Assembly (NCBI GenBank): GCA_007135095.1
Contig: SLJO01000214.1
Location: 1-36,766, forward strand
Source: Bacteroidales bacterium
Lineage (GTDB): Bacteria > Bacteroidota > Bacteroidia > Bacteroidales > PUMT01
Direction: 5' to 3'
DNA length: 36,766 bases
A program made the position numbers and the translations under genes. Positions 18,701-27,265 of this stretch are shown one piece after another. The stretch's first letter is position 1. Each line of letters begins with the position of its first letter. The notes under the pieces were generated by a model, which made no database searches, had not been told where the DNA came from, and saw only the letters and a list, made by a program, of their open reading frames with translations.

Positions 18701-20023
18701 ATGAAATCCTGTCCGATATTATTATTTCTCATCATGTCAGTTATAGTGACTTCGTATGATTTCAAAATAAATGACAGTACAGATCCTATGAAATATGGCC
18801 CGTCAGTCGTTGAATTAAGAATGACTCAGGGCAGGTACCGCCTGTTTGTCAATGGGGAAGAATTCTGGGTTAAAGGGGCCGGATGTGAGTTTGGGCCCTG
18901 CGACCTGGTCAAATTGCACGGAGGCAATTCTTTTCGTACCTGGCGAGTAGATAACGGCATTAGCACCGGCAGAGAGATTCTTGATCAGGCCTGGGAAAAT
19001 GGCCTTATGGTTATGATGGGACTGGATGTTGCAAGGGAAAGACATGGATTTGATTATAACGACGAGGCTGAGGTAGCCAGACAACTCGAGAATATTAAAC
19101 GGGATGTAATTGAACTTAAAGATCATCCGGCATTACTTGGTTGGGGTATAGGAAATGAACTTAATCATGGTTATACCAATAAAAAGGTTTGGAACGCTGT
19201 TAATGATATAGCCAAAATGATCAAGGAAGTTGACGGCAATAGTGTGGTTACTACCATGCTAGCCGGTATTGGGCAGGATGAGGTGGAATACATCCGCGAT
19301 AATTGTCCTAGCCTTGACTTTATCTCAATTCAAATGTATGGAGATATAATAAACCTGGAACAACGGCTTGCAGAGGCCGGATATGATGGTCCGTATTTAG
19401 TGACCGAATGGGGCGCTACGGGTCACTGGGAGGTGCCAGCAACCGATTGGGGCTCACCTATTGAACAGTCTTCTTCAGAGAAAGCGGATGCCATCAGAAT
19501 CAGGTATGAAAAGGCTATTCTTTCCGATCCTGCAAATTGTTTGGGATCCTATGTATTCCTTTGGGGCCAGAAGCAGGAACGGACTCCTACCTGGTATGGC
19601 CTGTTTACTGAAAACGGAGAAAAAACAGAGGCTGTTAATGTTATGGAGTATTTGTGGACTGGAAAATGGCCGGAACAAATGACCCCCAGAATTTTAAATG
19701 CAGAAATTATTAATAAAGGAGGGCGATTTGATAATGTCATGCTGGAGGAGCAGTCCTTTTATTCTGCAGTTATAGAGGTCGAATATCCGGGTGATGGCAA
19801 AATTTCTGCCAGAGCAGAGATTCTTCCTGAACCAGTAGAATTAAGTGATGGTGGTGATTTTGAGCAAAGGCCACAGGCAATCGATGGACTGATAGAGTCT
19901 GCAACCCCCAATGAGATCGTTTTCAGATCTCCCTCTCAAAAAGGAGCATACCGCTTGTTTATCTATATTACAGATGATAATTTCAATACAGGGACTATTA
20001 ATATTCCATTCTTGGTTATCTGA
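18701..20023 (+). CDS. Clan GH-A TIM-barrel glycoside hydrolase (GH2-TIM-like or GH158-like) with C-terminal beta-sandwich
   Basis: Acid/base motif GWGIGNELNHG, nucleophile-like YLVTEWGATGHW, GSYVFLWGQKQERTPTWYGLF; starts 6 bp after the MFS stop. Confidence 0.7.
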   Translation: MKSCPILLFLIMSVIVTSYDFKINDSTDPMKYGPSVVELRMTQGRYRLFVNGEEFWVKGAGCEFGPCDLVKLHGGNSFRTWRVDNGISTGREILDQAWENGLMVMMGLDVARERHGFDYNDEAEVARQLENIKRDVIELKDHPALLGWGIGNELNHGYTNKKVWNAVNDIAKMIKEVDGNSVVTTMLAGIGQDEVEYIRDNCPSLDFISIQMYGDIINLEQRLAEAGYDGPYLVTEWGATGHWEVPATDWGSPIEQSSSEKADAIRIRYEKAILSDPANCLGSYVFLWGQKQERTPTWYGLFTENGEKTEAVNVMEYLWTGKWPEQMTPRILNAEIINKGGRFDNVMLEEQSFYSAVIEVEYPGDGKISARAEILPEPVELSDGGDFEQRPQAIDGLIESATPNEIVFRSPSQKGAYRLFIYITDDNFNTGTINIPFLVI

Positions 20024-20178
20024 TATTTTTTTAATATGATCAAAGAGATCCACCTGCCTCGGTTAAAATTCTCTGACAGTTCGGGAAAGGAATGTTTGCA
20101 AATTTCGTGTTACCGGCTGGCTGGGAGCACAACCCGGTGAGCAGCAATTGACTGCAGATTTATTTCCATTCGAATATC

Positions 20179-20421
20179 CTACCGGAGAGCCTTTAAGTAT
20201 TCAATTGCTGTTAAAATCTTATTTAAAGTATGCTCCTGCGAGTCAAATGAGGTTTTGGCCTCACCATAAAGCTTAGGATCATTCAAAAGATAGTTAAGCA
20301 CCTTATCTATGTAGGGACTTGTTACAACATCCACCTTCATTTCTGATAATAGTTTCAGCCGGCGTTCCCCGTTCGAAATTAATTCCATTCTTTCGCTGCC
20401 CTGATCATCTTTTATGACCAT
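20179..20421 (-). CDS. Small hypothetical protein (80 aa)
   Basis: ORF with protein-like composition (MVIKDDQGSERMELISNGERRLKLLSEMKVDVVTSPYIDKVLNYLLNDPKLYG...) in an otherwise empty 720-bp gap; no recognised domain. Confidence 0.4.
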   Translation of the reverse strand: MVIKDDQGSERMELISNGERRLKLLSEMKVDVVTSPYIDKVLNYLLNDPKLYGEAKTSFDSQEHTLNKILTAIEYLKALR

Positions 20422-20747
20422 TTTATTATCGGATTTTGGTTTGAATATTTTTATGTAAAAATAATTAACCTGATTTGTCTTGCGAAATTATCGGCAAATA
20501 AGTTATTAACATAAAATTAATGGGTTGTTAACACAGTGTGGTTCAGTTTGGTAGTAACCGTTCCGGAAATTTTGCCGACCATGCAGAAAAAAAGAATATC
20601 AGGGCAGAAATCAAAGCCAGCCGGCTCGTACCTCTTATTAACAGGATTATTCAGTGAGCTTAACGAACAGATCCCTGAATATGGCGTCACGGTTCAGGGA
20701 AGTGGCCACACGGATAAAGTGCCGGGAATGGTCGGTGCTGTAAATTA

Positions 20748-22262
20748 TCATGCTTCGTCTGGAGAATAGAGTACTCCCCCGGTAATATGTTCAATCTGCA
20801 CTCCTGCAAGCTGGCCCCAGGCACGAATGTCGTGAAGGTGTTTTCCATATATGAGCACGTTGTGGTGTCCGCGAATATCCAGCACATCGGCAACATCATC
20901 CATTTGCATTTCAAAACTTGTGCGGCAACCTCCCACTCCATCTCCCGGTCTCGTATCCAGATTGCGCAAAATCGTTCCTGTTGCCACATGTATCCTGTCT
21001 GATGCAAGGAACTTAAAGACCGTTGCAGGCTGATTTTCCCTGAACAATACCTGTGGAGCGGTACCCCAGTCGGACTCATGATGACTTCTAAGCAGGTAAT
21101 TCTCTTCCGGCTTATCAAAACCATCCATTTTAGTTGGTGCAACACAGTGTGATCCCCCGTATGTGTTATGTACATTAAATGAAGTGGGGTTATGCATAAA
21201 ACCGGGTTTATTGAAAAGATAACTGGATAGCATGAGTGACAGGGCTGCAGTCACATCCCCTTCGCAGCCACCGCAGGTTCTTTCATTTAATAGCTGCATG
21301 TATGCAATGCATGGTGGGGGGGATGTTCTTTGCTCTATCAGGTCAAGGCAGCGCATTGTGAGTGAATGGCAACCGGTCTCCTTCAAAAGCTGTCGACTGG
21401 CCAGATAGCATCTGGCCCCTTCAACTACTTCATCAACAGTGGGTTCTACAACATCCTTGGCATTACTTATGTAGCTCCTGGCAATAGCTTTGACATCTTC
21501 AGAATCGGCGGTAGCACGGTATGCTTCCAAATACTGGTCAAAAGGCATATGATGGAGTGTGGTACCCACAGGTTCAAGCTTCTCAATTCTCTCCTCTGTA
21601 TTGCTTATCACGGCTAAACGGGTATTCTTCATTTGCCATAAAGCCTTTTGCATGCGCAAACCATGTCCCATCCACTCATTATGCTGAGCTGTAGCCATGA
21701 AAAAATTTGGTGTATTCCTGTAGCGGCTGTGAACATGGGTCATGGAAGTACCGCGCGGACTGAAAACCACCACGGGTAATTTGCCTCGTTGTTTAAGAAA
21801 ATAATTAAGGAGAGGATTCCTTCTCTCCAATAAAGCAAAAATATCCTGAATTACGATGAGAGTTCCGTCGGCATTGTCAGATTGAGCCGTCTTCAGGAAT
21901 ATGTCAATGGATTCGTTACTATTGAGGGGTTCGACATCTATATCAAGAATCACTTTTAAATCAAGATTTGCCTCCTCCAGAATATTCGTATACAATTCCT
22001 GGCTTTCAGCAGGGTCATATGCCGCACCCGGCCAGCCCATCCAGTTTTTATCAAATTCCCGCATGAACCCAACTCTGATACGGGGTTTAACATCACCGTC
22101 TCCCGGCATAACCGGCAGGTCAATAACATTTCGAATACTCTCATTAAAAGTACAACCATAAAATCCCATGAGGGTAGCACCTCCAGCAAGCGATAAACGG
22201 GTAAGGAACTGCCTTCTGTTAAGGCTTGAGCAACAGGAAGCTTTTTTTCCTGGATTTTTCAT
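20748..22262 (-). CDS. L-fucose/L-arabinose isomerase-fold (sugar isomerase superfamily) protein with Tat/lipoprotein leader
   Basis: Leader SLNRRQFLTRLSLAGGATLMGFYGC (twin arginine + lipobox); body IRVGFMREFDKNWMGWPG..., ADGTLIVIQDIF, CGGCEGDVTAALSLMLSSYLFNKPGFMHNPTSFNVHNTYGGSHCVAPTKM resembles the FucI/AraA superfamily. Confidence 0.65.
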   Translation of the reverse strand: MKNPGKKASCCSSLNRRQFLTRLSLAGGATLMGFYGCTFNESIRNVIDLPVMPGDGDVKPRIRVGFMREFDKNWMGWPGAAYDPAESQELYTNILEEANLDLKVILDIDVEPLNSNESIDIFLKTAQSDNADGTLIVIQDIFALLERRNPLLNYFLKQRGKLPVVVFSPRGTSMTHVHSRYRNTPNFFMATAQHNEWMGHGLRMQKALWQMKNTRLAVISNTEERIEKLEPVGTTLHHMPFDQYLEAYRATADSEDVKAIARSYISNAKDVVEPTVDEVVEGARCYLASRQLLKETGCHSLTMRCLDLIEQRTSPPPCIAYMQLLNERTCGGCEGDVTAALSLMLSSYLFNKPGFMHNPTSFNVHNTYGGSHCVAPTKMDGFDKPEENYLLRSHHESDWGTAPQVLFRENQPATVFKFLASDRIHVATGTILRNLDTRPGDGVGGCRTSFEMQMDDVADVLDIRGHHNVLIYGKHLHDIRAWGQLAGVQIEHITGGVLYSPDEA

Positions 22263-22339
22263 TTTGATAGTTTTTTAGGTTAACCTGAATAATTAATAAA
22301 AAAATATCTTATTTGCTATTCTAATACTTCCGGGTAGAG

Positions 22340-25264
22340 TTATTTTCCCATTTTAATATTATTCACTTCCTTCATTTGCGAAATTTTCCCGTCAGGCACA
22401 CTAACAGCTACCCAGGGTTTTCCAGGATCTATCAGGGAAGCCTCCCACACGAGGTTTATGGTTTTCCCGTCCATGATTCCTGTATCCTTTACCCTTTCAT
22501 TTAATTCCAGGTTCCATCCGCGCAGCTCGAACTCAACATTTCCTGTACCTTCAGCCTTAACCGTAAAACGAATTAGTCCCTGATCGGTTGTTTCGTAAGA
22601 GAGTGAGTAGGATAATTTATTCCCAGTGTCAAGTGCATAAACTTTGCCGGGCATAAGTACAGTCTCTTTCGTTTTCCCGTTGTAACTGATTTTATAATTT
22701 CCTTCCGGGATCTGAACCATTGAGGCATCCTGACCGGCAGGAATGAAAAGTTCTCTTTCATAACCCGTGTTTATCTCAACAAAACGGATATCAAGTTCAC
22801 CTGTCCCTGTACCTGGAATTTCGACCCTGGATGGGAAAGCCACATCTTCCATCAACCATAGCCACCTGGCCGATGGATTTGACCATATCTCCTTATAATT
22901 GTATAATATCGATGCCGGCCAGAAGGGGAGATCCCTGTTTTCCGCTGTCTGGATGCCTACCGGCAGTCCCCCTACTATATGTCCTGAACTTGGTGTGTAG
23001 AGAGGAGAGAAATCGTATCCCTCGCCCCACATAGTGCTCTGAGCGAACGGGTTTTTACCTGTGATCCATTCAAGCTGCATACGGCTCAGATTGATCCCGT
23101 CAAGATCATTACGCAGCCCGGAGGCTACTGCAAGTGCTTTCGCCTGGGCCAGCTGGATGCCGAAATTACCTCTGTGCCCGAACCATACCGGGAAAAAACG
23201 AAGGTAATATCCGTTTCCAAGTTCCATTCCGCTCATCACCTGCTGCCTGTACGAAGCATCCCTGTCTTTGCCGGCAAGGCTTGACTGTTGAAGACCGTAC
23301 AAACTCCTGGTATGTTGTTCATCAATATGGAAAATTGATTGCGGTATCATTCCATAAGGCTCGGAAAACCTTGAAGTTGCTTTCAGGTATTCGGCATGTA
23401 GTGCAATTGCTGAATACCAGTTGATCCATTGTTCATGGTGGGGAAATTCCATGCATAATTTTTCAAGTGCCATTATGGGAGCCTGATCCTGGGCAATGGG
23501 GTTATAGCGAAGGATCTGTAGCTTGTCAGCATTCCTGTAAAAGAAACCGGCAAACGGAATTTTCCAGGGGGTATAGTTCTGCTGCTGGCTTTCCATGATT
23601 GCTTCTGCCCACTCAATTGCTTTCCTGGCAAATTTCTCGTCTCCTGTGAGTTTAAAAAGATTCATTGAAGTAATAACAGCCTCCCCGCATATTTCAACCT
23701 CGGGTATTGTCATGCCTTCCACGGCCCACTCCCAGTCTTCCGTTGCAACCCTGACGCAATAGTCAGCTTTTACCGGGTCAATATGCCTGAGGGTAAGGGC
23801 GGCCCTGGCAGCTGCAGAGGCAGAAAGGAAATTCTCGAATGGCAATTTCTGTGCCGTGAAAGAAAGATCATCCTCATTGCCTATTATTCCATCGGTCCAC
23901 CGGCCGATTCCCCCGAAATTATGGCGGTACCCATTCCCGAACCGGGTCTTCAGAATCCAGTCAAGTCCCCACAACGCCTCCTCAACCAGCCTGTCGCTAA
24001 GCGTTCTGTCGGTGCTCCTTGTGTGGTCAGCAAGGCTGAACATTGCATAAACAGCCGGAGCGGTGTTGTAGATCATCTGGGTGAGGTCTCCTGCGTCATG
24101 CCATCCGCCATTCACAACTATCTGCAGCGAATCATGTCTTACAGTGACATCCTGGTGACAGGCATCATGTACACCGTCTATTGCCTGGCCACATCGCTGG
24201 CAGTACCAGTAATTGACAGATTTCCAGATCGATTCCTTCCAGACATCATCTCCTATCCTGAAAGGAAGTGTACTGATATTGCCAACATTCAATATATAGG
24301 TTCCCTCCTGATTAACCTGCGAAAAGTCCAGAACATTAAACTGGTTGATATATGATTCGGTTTTTTGTACTGGCCCGGTGAGCAAGGTCCTGCCGGATTC
24401 TATGTGGATCAGCGAAAATTCCTTTTCTTCGGTATCACCCATGATTGCTGTTTTCCGGCCTCCTGTCTGATACCCCGAATGAGAAAATGCAATTCGCCCC
24501 GGTGCCACATCCCATCCTTCGTAATGGTCCGGATCTACCTTCTGCAGTTCAAGTAAATCAAAATCCAGATACCCGTAATCAGCAATTCCTCTAAATTCCT
24601 TGCCAGATATAATATGAACAAATGAAAGACTGGTTACCTTATCCCTTGAAAGGAAAGGTATCTCCCAGACAACGTTATTCCATTTCCCGTTTTCAAGTAT
24701 AACATCATGCCTGCCTGTCCTGCCATAAACATCAGGCACCCTGGTTTCTCCCTCATTATTAAGCATAATTGCAAGCGTAACAAAACCAGCATTTTCCAGT
24801 TCCGGGTATACCCAAAGTGATATGCGGTTATACTCACTCCAGTTTTCATTGTTGAAAGTTTTCCGGATGCCCGTATTGGGATAAGGTCCTGAATCCGGGG
24901 GCCTGTTGGCAGGAAATTTAAGCCGCACGGAGGTTTTGCCTTTTTTTGCCCTTTCGTCTGTTAATGACATTTCACCTACCCCGTTTTTGGCCCAGTTATC
25001 AAGGTCTTCCATGTTATCAAGCAGAAGTGATTCATAAACTTCTTTATTCAACCATGAGGTTTCAAGAGAGTTTTCCCTTAATGCCTGCATTGGCATCTGT
25101 GGGATTTGCGTTGACTGGGAAAGGGCTGCTGAAATATTCAGAAGCAAAAAGCCAAATAGCCAGGATGCACTCTTATAACAGGATATAAAGGACGAAAAGC
25201 ACCTGTCGGGGCTGGTCCTTCCAATACGCTGATAGCCTGAAAAAAAACAATAATGGGATTTCAT
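22340..25264 (-). CDS. Glycoside hydrolase family 9 protein with N-terminal Ig-like (CelD_N) and carbohydrate-binding-like regions
   Basis: GH9 motifs VNGGWHDAGDLTQMIYNTAPAVYAMFSL, WITGKNPFAQSTMWGEGYDFSP, NPSARWLWLMEDVAFPSR. Preferred start ATG at 25264 (M22 of the ORF) ahead of leader SASWLFGFLLLNISAALSQ. Confidence 0.85.
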   Translation of the reverse strand: MKSHYCFFSGYQRIGRTSPDRCFSSFISCYKSASWLFGFLLLNISAALSQSTQIPQMPMQALRENSLETSWLNKEVYESLLLDNMEDLDNWAKNGVGEMSLTDERAKKGKTSVRLKFPANRPPDSGPYPNTGIRKTFNNENWSEYNRISLWVYPELENAGFVTLAIMLNNEGETRVPDVYGRTGRHDVILENGKWNNVVWEIPFLSRDKVTSLSFVHIISGKEFRGIADYGYLDFDLLELQKVDPDHYEGWDVAPGRIAFSHSGYQTGGRKTAIMGDTEEKEFSLIHIESGRTLLTGPVQKTESYINQFNVLDFSQVNQEGTYILNVGNISTLPFRIGDDVWKESIWKSVNYWYCQRCGQAIDGVHDACHQDVTVRHDSLQIVVNGGWHDAGDLTQMIYNTAPAVYAMFSLADHTRSTDRTLSDRLVEEALWGLDWILKTRFGNGYRHNFGGIGRWTDGIIGNEDDLSFTAQKLPFENFLSASAAARAALTLRHIDPVKADYCVRVATEDWEWAVEGMTIPEVEICGEAVITSMNLFKLTGDEKFARKAIEWAEAIMESQQQNYTPWKIPFAGFFYRNADKLQILRYNPIAQDQAPIMALEKLCMEFPHHEQWINWYSAIALHAEYLKATSRFSEPYGMIPQSIFHIDEQHTRSLYGLQQSSLAGKDRDASYRQQVMSGMELGNGYYLRFFPVWFGHRGNFGIQLAQAKALAVASGLRNDLDGINLSRMQLEWITGKNPFAQSTMWGEGYDFSPLYTPSSGHIVGGLPVGIQTAENRDLPFWPASILYNYKEIWSNPSARWLWLMEDVAFPSRVEIPGTGTGELDIRFVEINTGYERELFIPAGQDASMVQIPEGNYKISYNGKTKETVLMPGKVYALDTGNKLSYSLSYETTDQGLIRFTVKAEGTGNVEFELRGWNLELNERVKDTGIMDGKTINLVWEASLIDPGKPWVAVSVPDGKISQMKEVNNIKMGK

Positions 25265-25352
25265 GGTTATGGCATTGATTTTATGACTATTAATAAAATA
25301 TTCTGCAGGAAAACTACCTGAATTCAAACAGGTGAGAGTTGTATATACTTAT

Positions 25353-25360
25353 CAAATGTA
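25353..25360 (-). promoter_or_regulatory. Candidate -7 element for the GH9 gene
   Basis: CAAATGTA on + is TACATTTG on - (perfect TAnnTTTG), about 90 bp upstream of ATG 25264; no convincing -33 element. Confidence 0.35.
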
Positions 25361-25426
25361 TTTAAAAAAATCATATATCCCGGGTCATAATATCGCAAAC
25401 CCCATTTTTTATCTATAAATATTGAT

Positions 25427-25434
25427 TAGTTTTG
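25427..25434 (+). promoter_or_regulatory. Candidate -7 element for tRNA-Gln
   Basis: TAGTTTTG (perfect TAnnTTTG) 10 bp before the tRNA 5' end. Confidence 0.5.
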
Positions 25435-25444
25435 CAATCGTAAT

Positions 25445-25517
25445 TGTCCTGTGGTGTAATTGGCAACACGTCTGACTCTGAATCAGAAGAGTCCAGGTTC
25501 GACCCCTGGCAGGACAA
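25445..25517 (+). tRNA. tRNA-Gln (anticodon CTG)
   Basis: Cloverleaf by eye: acceptor TGTCCTG/CAGGACA, anticodon stem-loop TCTGA-CTCTGAA-TCAGA (anticodon CTG), T-arm CCAGG-TTCGACC-CCTGG, discriminator A; CCA not encoded. Confidence 0.93.
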
Positions 25518-25530
25518 CCCTCAAGTAATT

Positions 25531-25563
25531 AAAGCCGCTTATAATGAGCGGCTTTACTTTTTT
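25531..25563 (+). terminator. Intrinsic terminator of tRNA-Gln
   Basis: AAAGCCGCT - TATAATG - AGCGGCTTT followed by ACTTTTTT. Confidence 0.85.
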
Positions 25564-26013
25564 GTATCCACCTATTTATACATGCTTTTGGCTGGTGCCT
25601 TTGAAGAATGCATAATAATTATACGATTTTTAGCCAAAATCCTAAATAGAGCAGGCTGACCTTGCAGTAGTTCTGGTGGGAAAGGCACTGGTACGGTGAA
25701 TGCCATGAATCACGCATTTTTTTCATAACTTGTATTTAAAAGAATACGGTCAACTTATCCTATCCCAAAGGTTTCAATTTAAAAAGATATTAAGTGACAA
25801 GTTTAATGGTTTTTTCTTAAACTATCACCCTTTAACTCTACTCCATACGAGGTATGCTAGCCTGTCAAACGTGGCATCAGCAATGGCTTCTATAACCGTG
25901 CGTATGGTGGCATGGGAGGATGAAACGAGAGATAAACCCTTTTATTCTAGTCGATTAACAAACAATTTCGAAAATAAATGCGGTCAAAAAATTATCACAA
26001 GGTTGCAACTGGC

Positions 26014-26044
26014 TTGCTAGTAAGGTTTCTAATTTGTATTTTTG
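26014..26044 (+). promoter_or_regulatory. Bacteroidota-type promoter of the PfkB/KdgK-like gene
   Basis: TTG (26014-26016), 20-nt spacer, TATTTTTG (26037-26044, perfect TAnnTTTG), 28 bp before ATG 26073. Confidence 0.65.
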
Positions 26045-26072
26045 CTTTTGATGTTAATTAAAATTTATAATT

Positions 26073-27173
26073 ATGGCTATATTAAATTTAAGACCCAAAG
26101 AAGAATGCAAATATGATTGTGTCTCACTTGGGGAGGTTATGCTGCGTCTTGATCCAGGCGACACCCGGATTCGTTCAACCCGTAATTTAAAAGTTTGGGA
26201 AGGCGGGGGCGAATATAACGTAACACGGGGGCTCCGCAAGTGCTTCCGAATGAACACCGCTGTGGTAACCGCTTTTGCCGATAACGATATTGGTCGTTTG
26301 GTTGAAGACTTCATAATGCAGGGCGGTGTTGACGTATCCCACATTAAATGGGTGCCCTATGATGGTATTGGCCGTACCGTCCGCAACGGGATGAACTTTA
26401 CTGAAAGAGGCTTTGGAATACGCGGTGCGCTGGGTGTGTCAGACCGCGGTAATACAGCTGCATCACAGCTTAAAAAGGGTGATATTGACTGGGAGCAAAT
26501 ATTTGGCAAGGAAGGTTCACGCTGGTTCCACACAGGCGGCATATATGCTGCACTGTCGGAAACCACGCCGGAGGTTATCCTGGAAGCTATGCAGGCGGCA
26601 AAAAAATATGGCACCATTATATCATACGACCTGAACTACCGGCCATCATTATGGAAGACCATTGGCGGACAGGCCAAGGCCCAGGAAGTAAATAAAGAAC
26701 TTGCCAAATATGTAGATGTAATGATTGGCAACGAAGAAGATTTCACTGTTTCGCTGGGTTTTGAGGTGGAAGGTGTGGACAAAAATCTGTCCAAGCTCGA
26801 TACTGCCAACTTTAAAAAAATGATAACCAACGTCGTTAAGGCATATCCGAATTTCAAAGCCACAGCTACTACTTTACGAACCGTTAAGACGGCTACTATT
26901 AATTCCTGGGGTGCAATTTGCTGGGCAGGCGGAGACTTTCATGAAGCCACCCTGCGCGAAGATCTGGAAATTTTTGATCGCGTGGGCGGAGGCGATAGTT
27001 TTGCATCCGGACTAATCTATGCATTCCTTACCGGTGAGGACCCGCAATTAGCCGTTGAATATGGAGCAGCTCATGGTGCACTGGCCATGACTACCCCGGG
27101 CGACACCTCAATGGCCTCACTCAAAGAAGTGGAAAACCTGGTGAAAGGCGCCGGTGCGAGAGTGGTGCGATAG
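26073..27173 (+). CDS. PfkB-family sugar kinase, 2-keto-3-deoxygluconate kinase-like
   Basis: YDCVSLGEVMLRLDPGD, GGGEYNVTRGLRKCF, SYDLNYRPSLWKT, C-terminal FDRVGGGDSFASGLIYAFLTG (PfkB signature with GGGD). Confidence 0.85.
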   Translation: MAILNLRPKEECKYDCVSLGEVMLRLDPGDTRIRSTRNLKVWEGGGEYNVTRGLRKCFRMNTAVVTAFADNDIGRLVEDFIMQGGVDVSHIKWVPYDGIGRTVRNGMNFTERGFGIRGALGVSDRGNTAASQLKKGDIDWEQIFGKEGSRWFHTGGIYAALSETTPEVILEAMQAAKKYGTIISYDLNYRPSLWKTIGGQAKAQEVNKELAKYVDVMIGNEEDFTVSLGFEVEGVDKNLSKLDTANFKKMITNVVKAYPNFKATATTLRTVKTATINSWGAICWAGGDFHEATLREDLEIFDRVGGGDSFASGLIYAFLTGEDPQLAVEYGAAHGALAMTTPGDTSMASLKEVENLVKGAGARVVR

Positions 27174-27201
27174 AATTTACAGATCATCATTTCAAGACCC
27201 T

Positions 27202-27227
27202 TAGATGGAGGTTTCTGCCTCCATCTA
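27202..27227. terminator. Hairpin between convergent genes (possible terminator)
   Basis: Perfect 10-bp stem TAGATGGAGG - TTTCTG - CCTCCATCTA between convergent CDSs; T-tract weak. Confidence 0.5.
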
Positions 27228-27265
27228 TTAAATCCTTTAATTGTTGTCAGTCAGTGCCGGTTGGC

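Noticed and set aside
20687-21175. 162-aa minus-strand ORF overlapping the isomerase gene
   Set aside because: Alternative frame inside the isomerase CDS; the isomerase frame has coherent family motifs to its C-terminus.
23783-24355. 190-aa plus-strand ORF
   Set aside because: Antisense shadow of the GH9 coding sequence, which carries catalytic motifs.
25445-25563. tRNA-Gln as an integration (att) site of a mobile element
   Set aside because: No integrase in the window and no repeated copy of the tRNA 3' end was seen downstream.
25730-26020. 96-aa plus-strand ORF between tRNA and kinase
   Set aside because: No recognisable RBS or domain and it overlaps the kinase promoter region; treated as non-coding.
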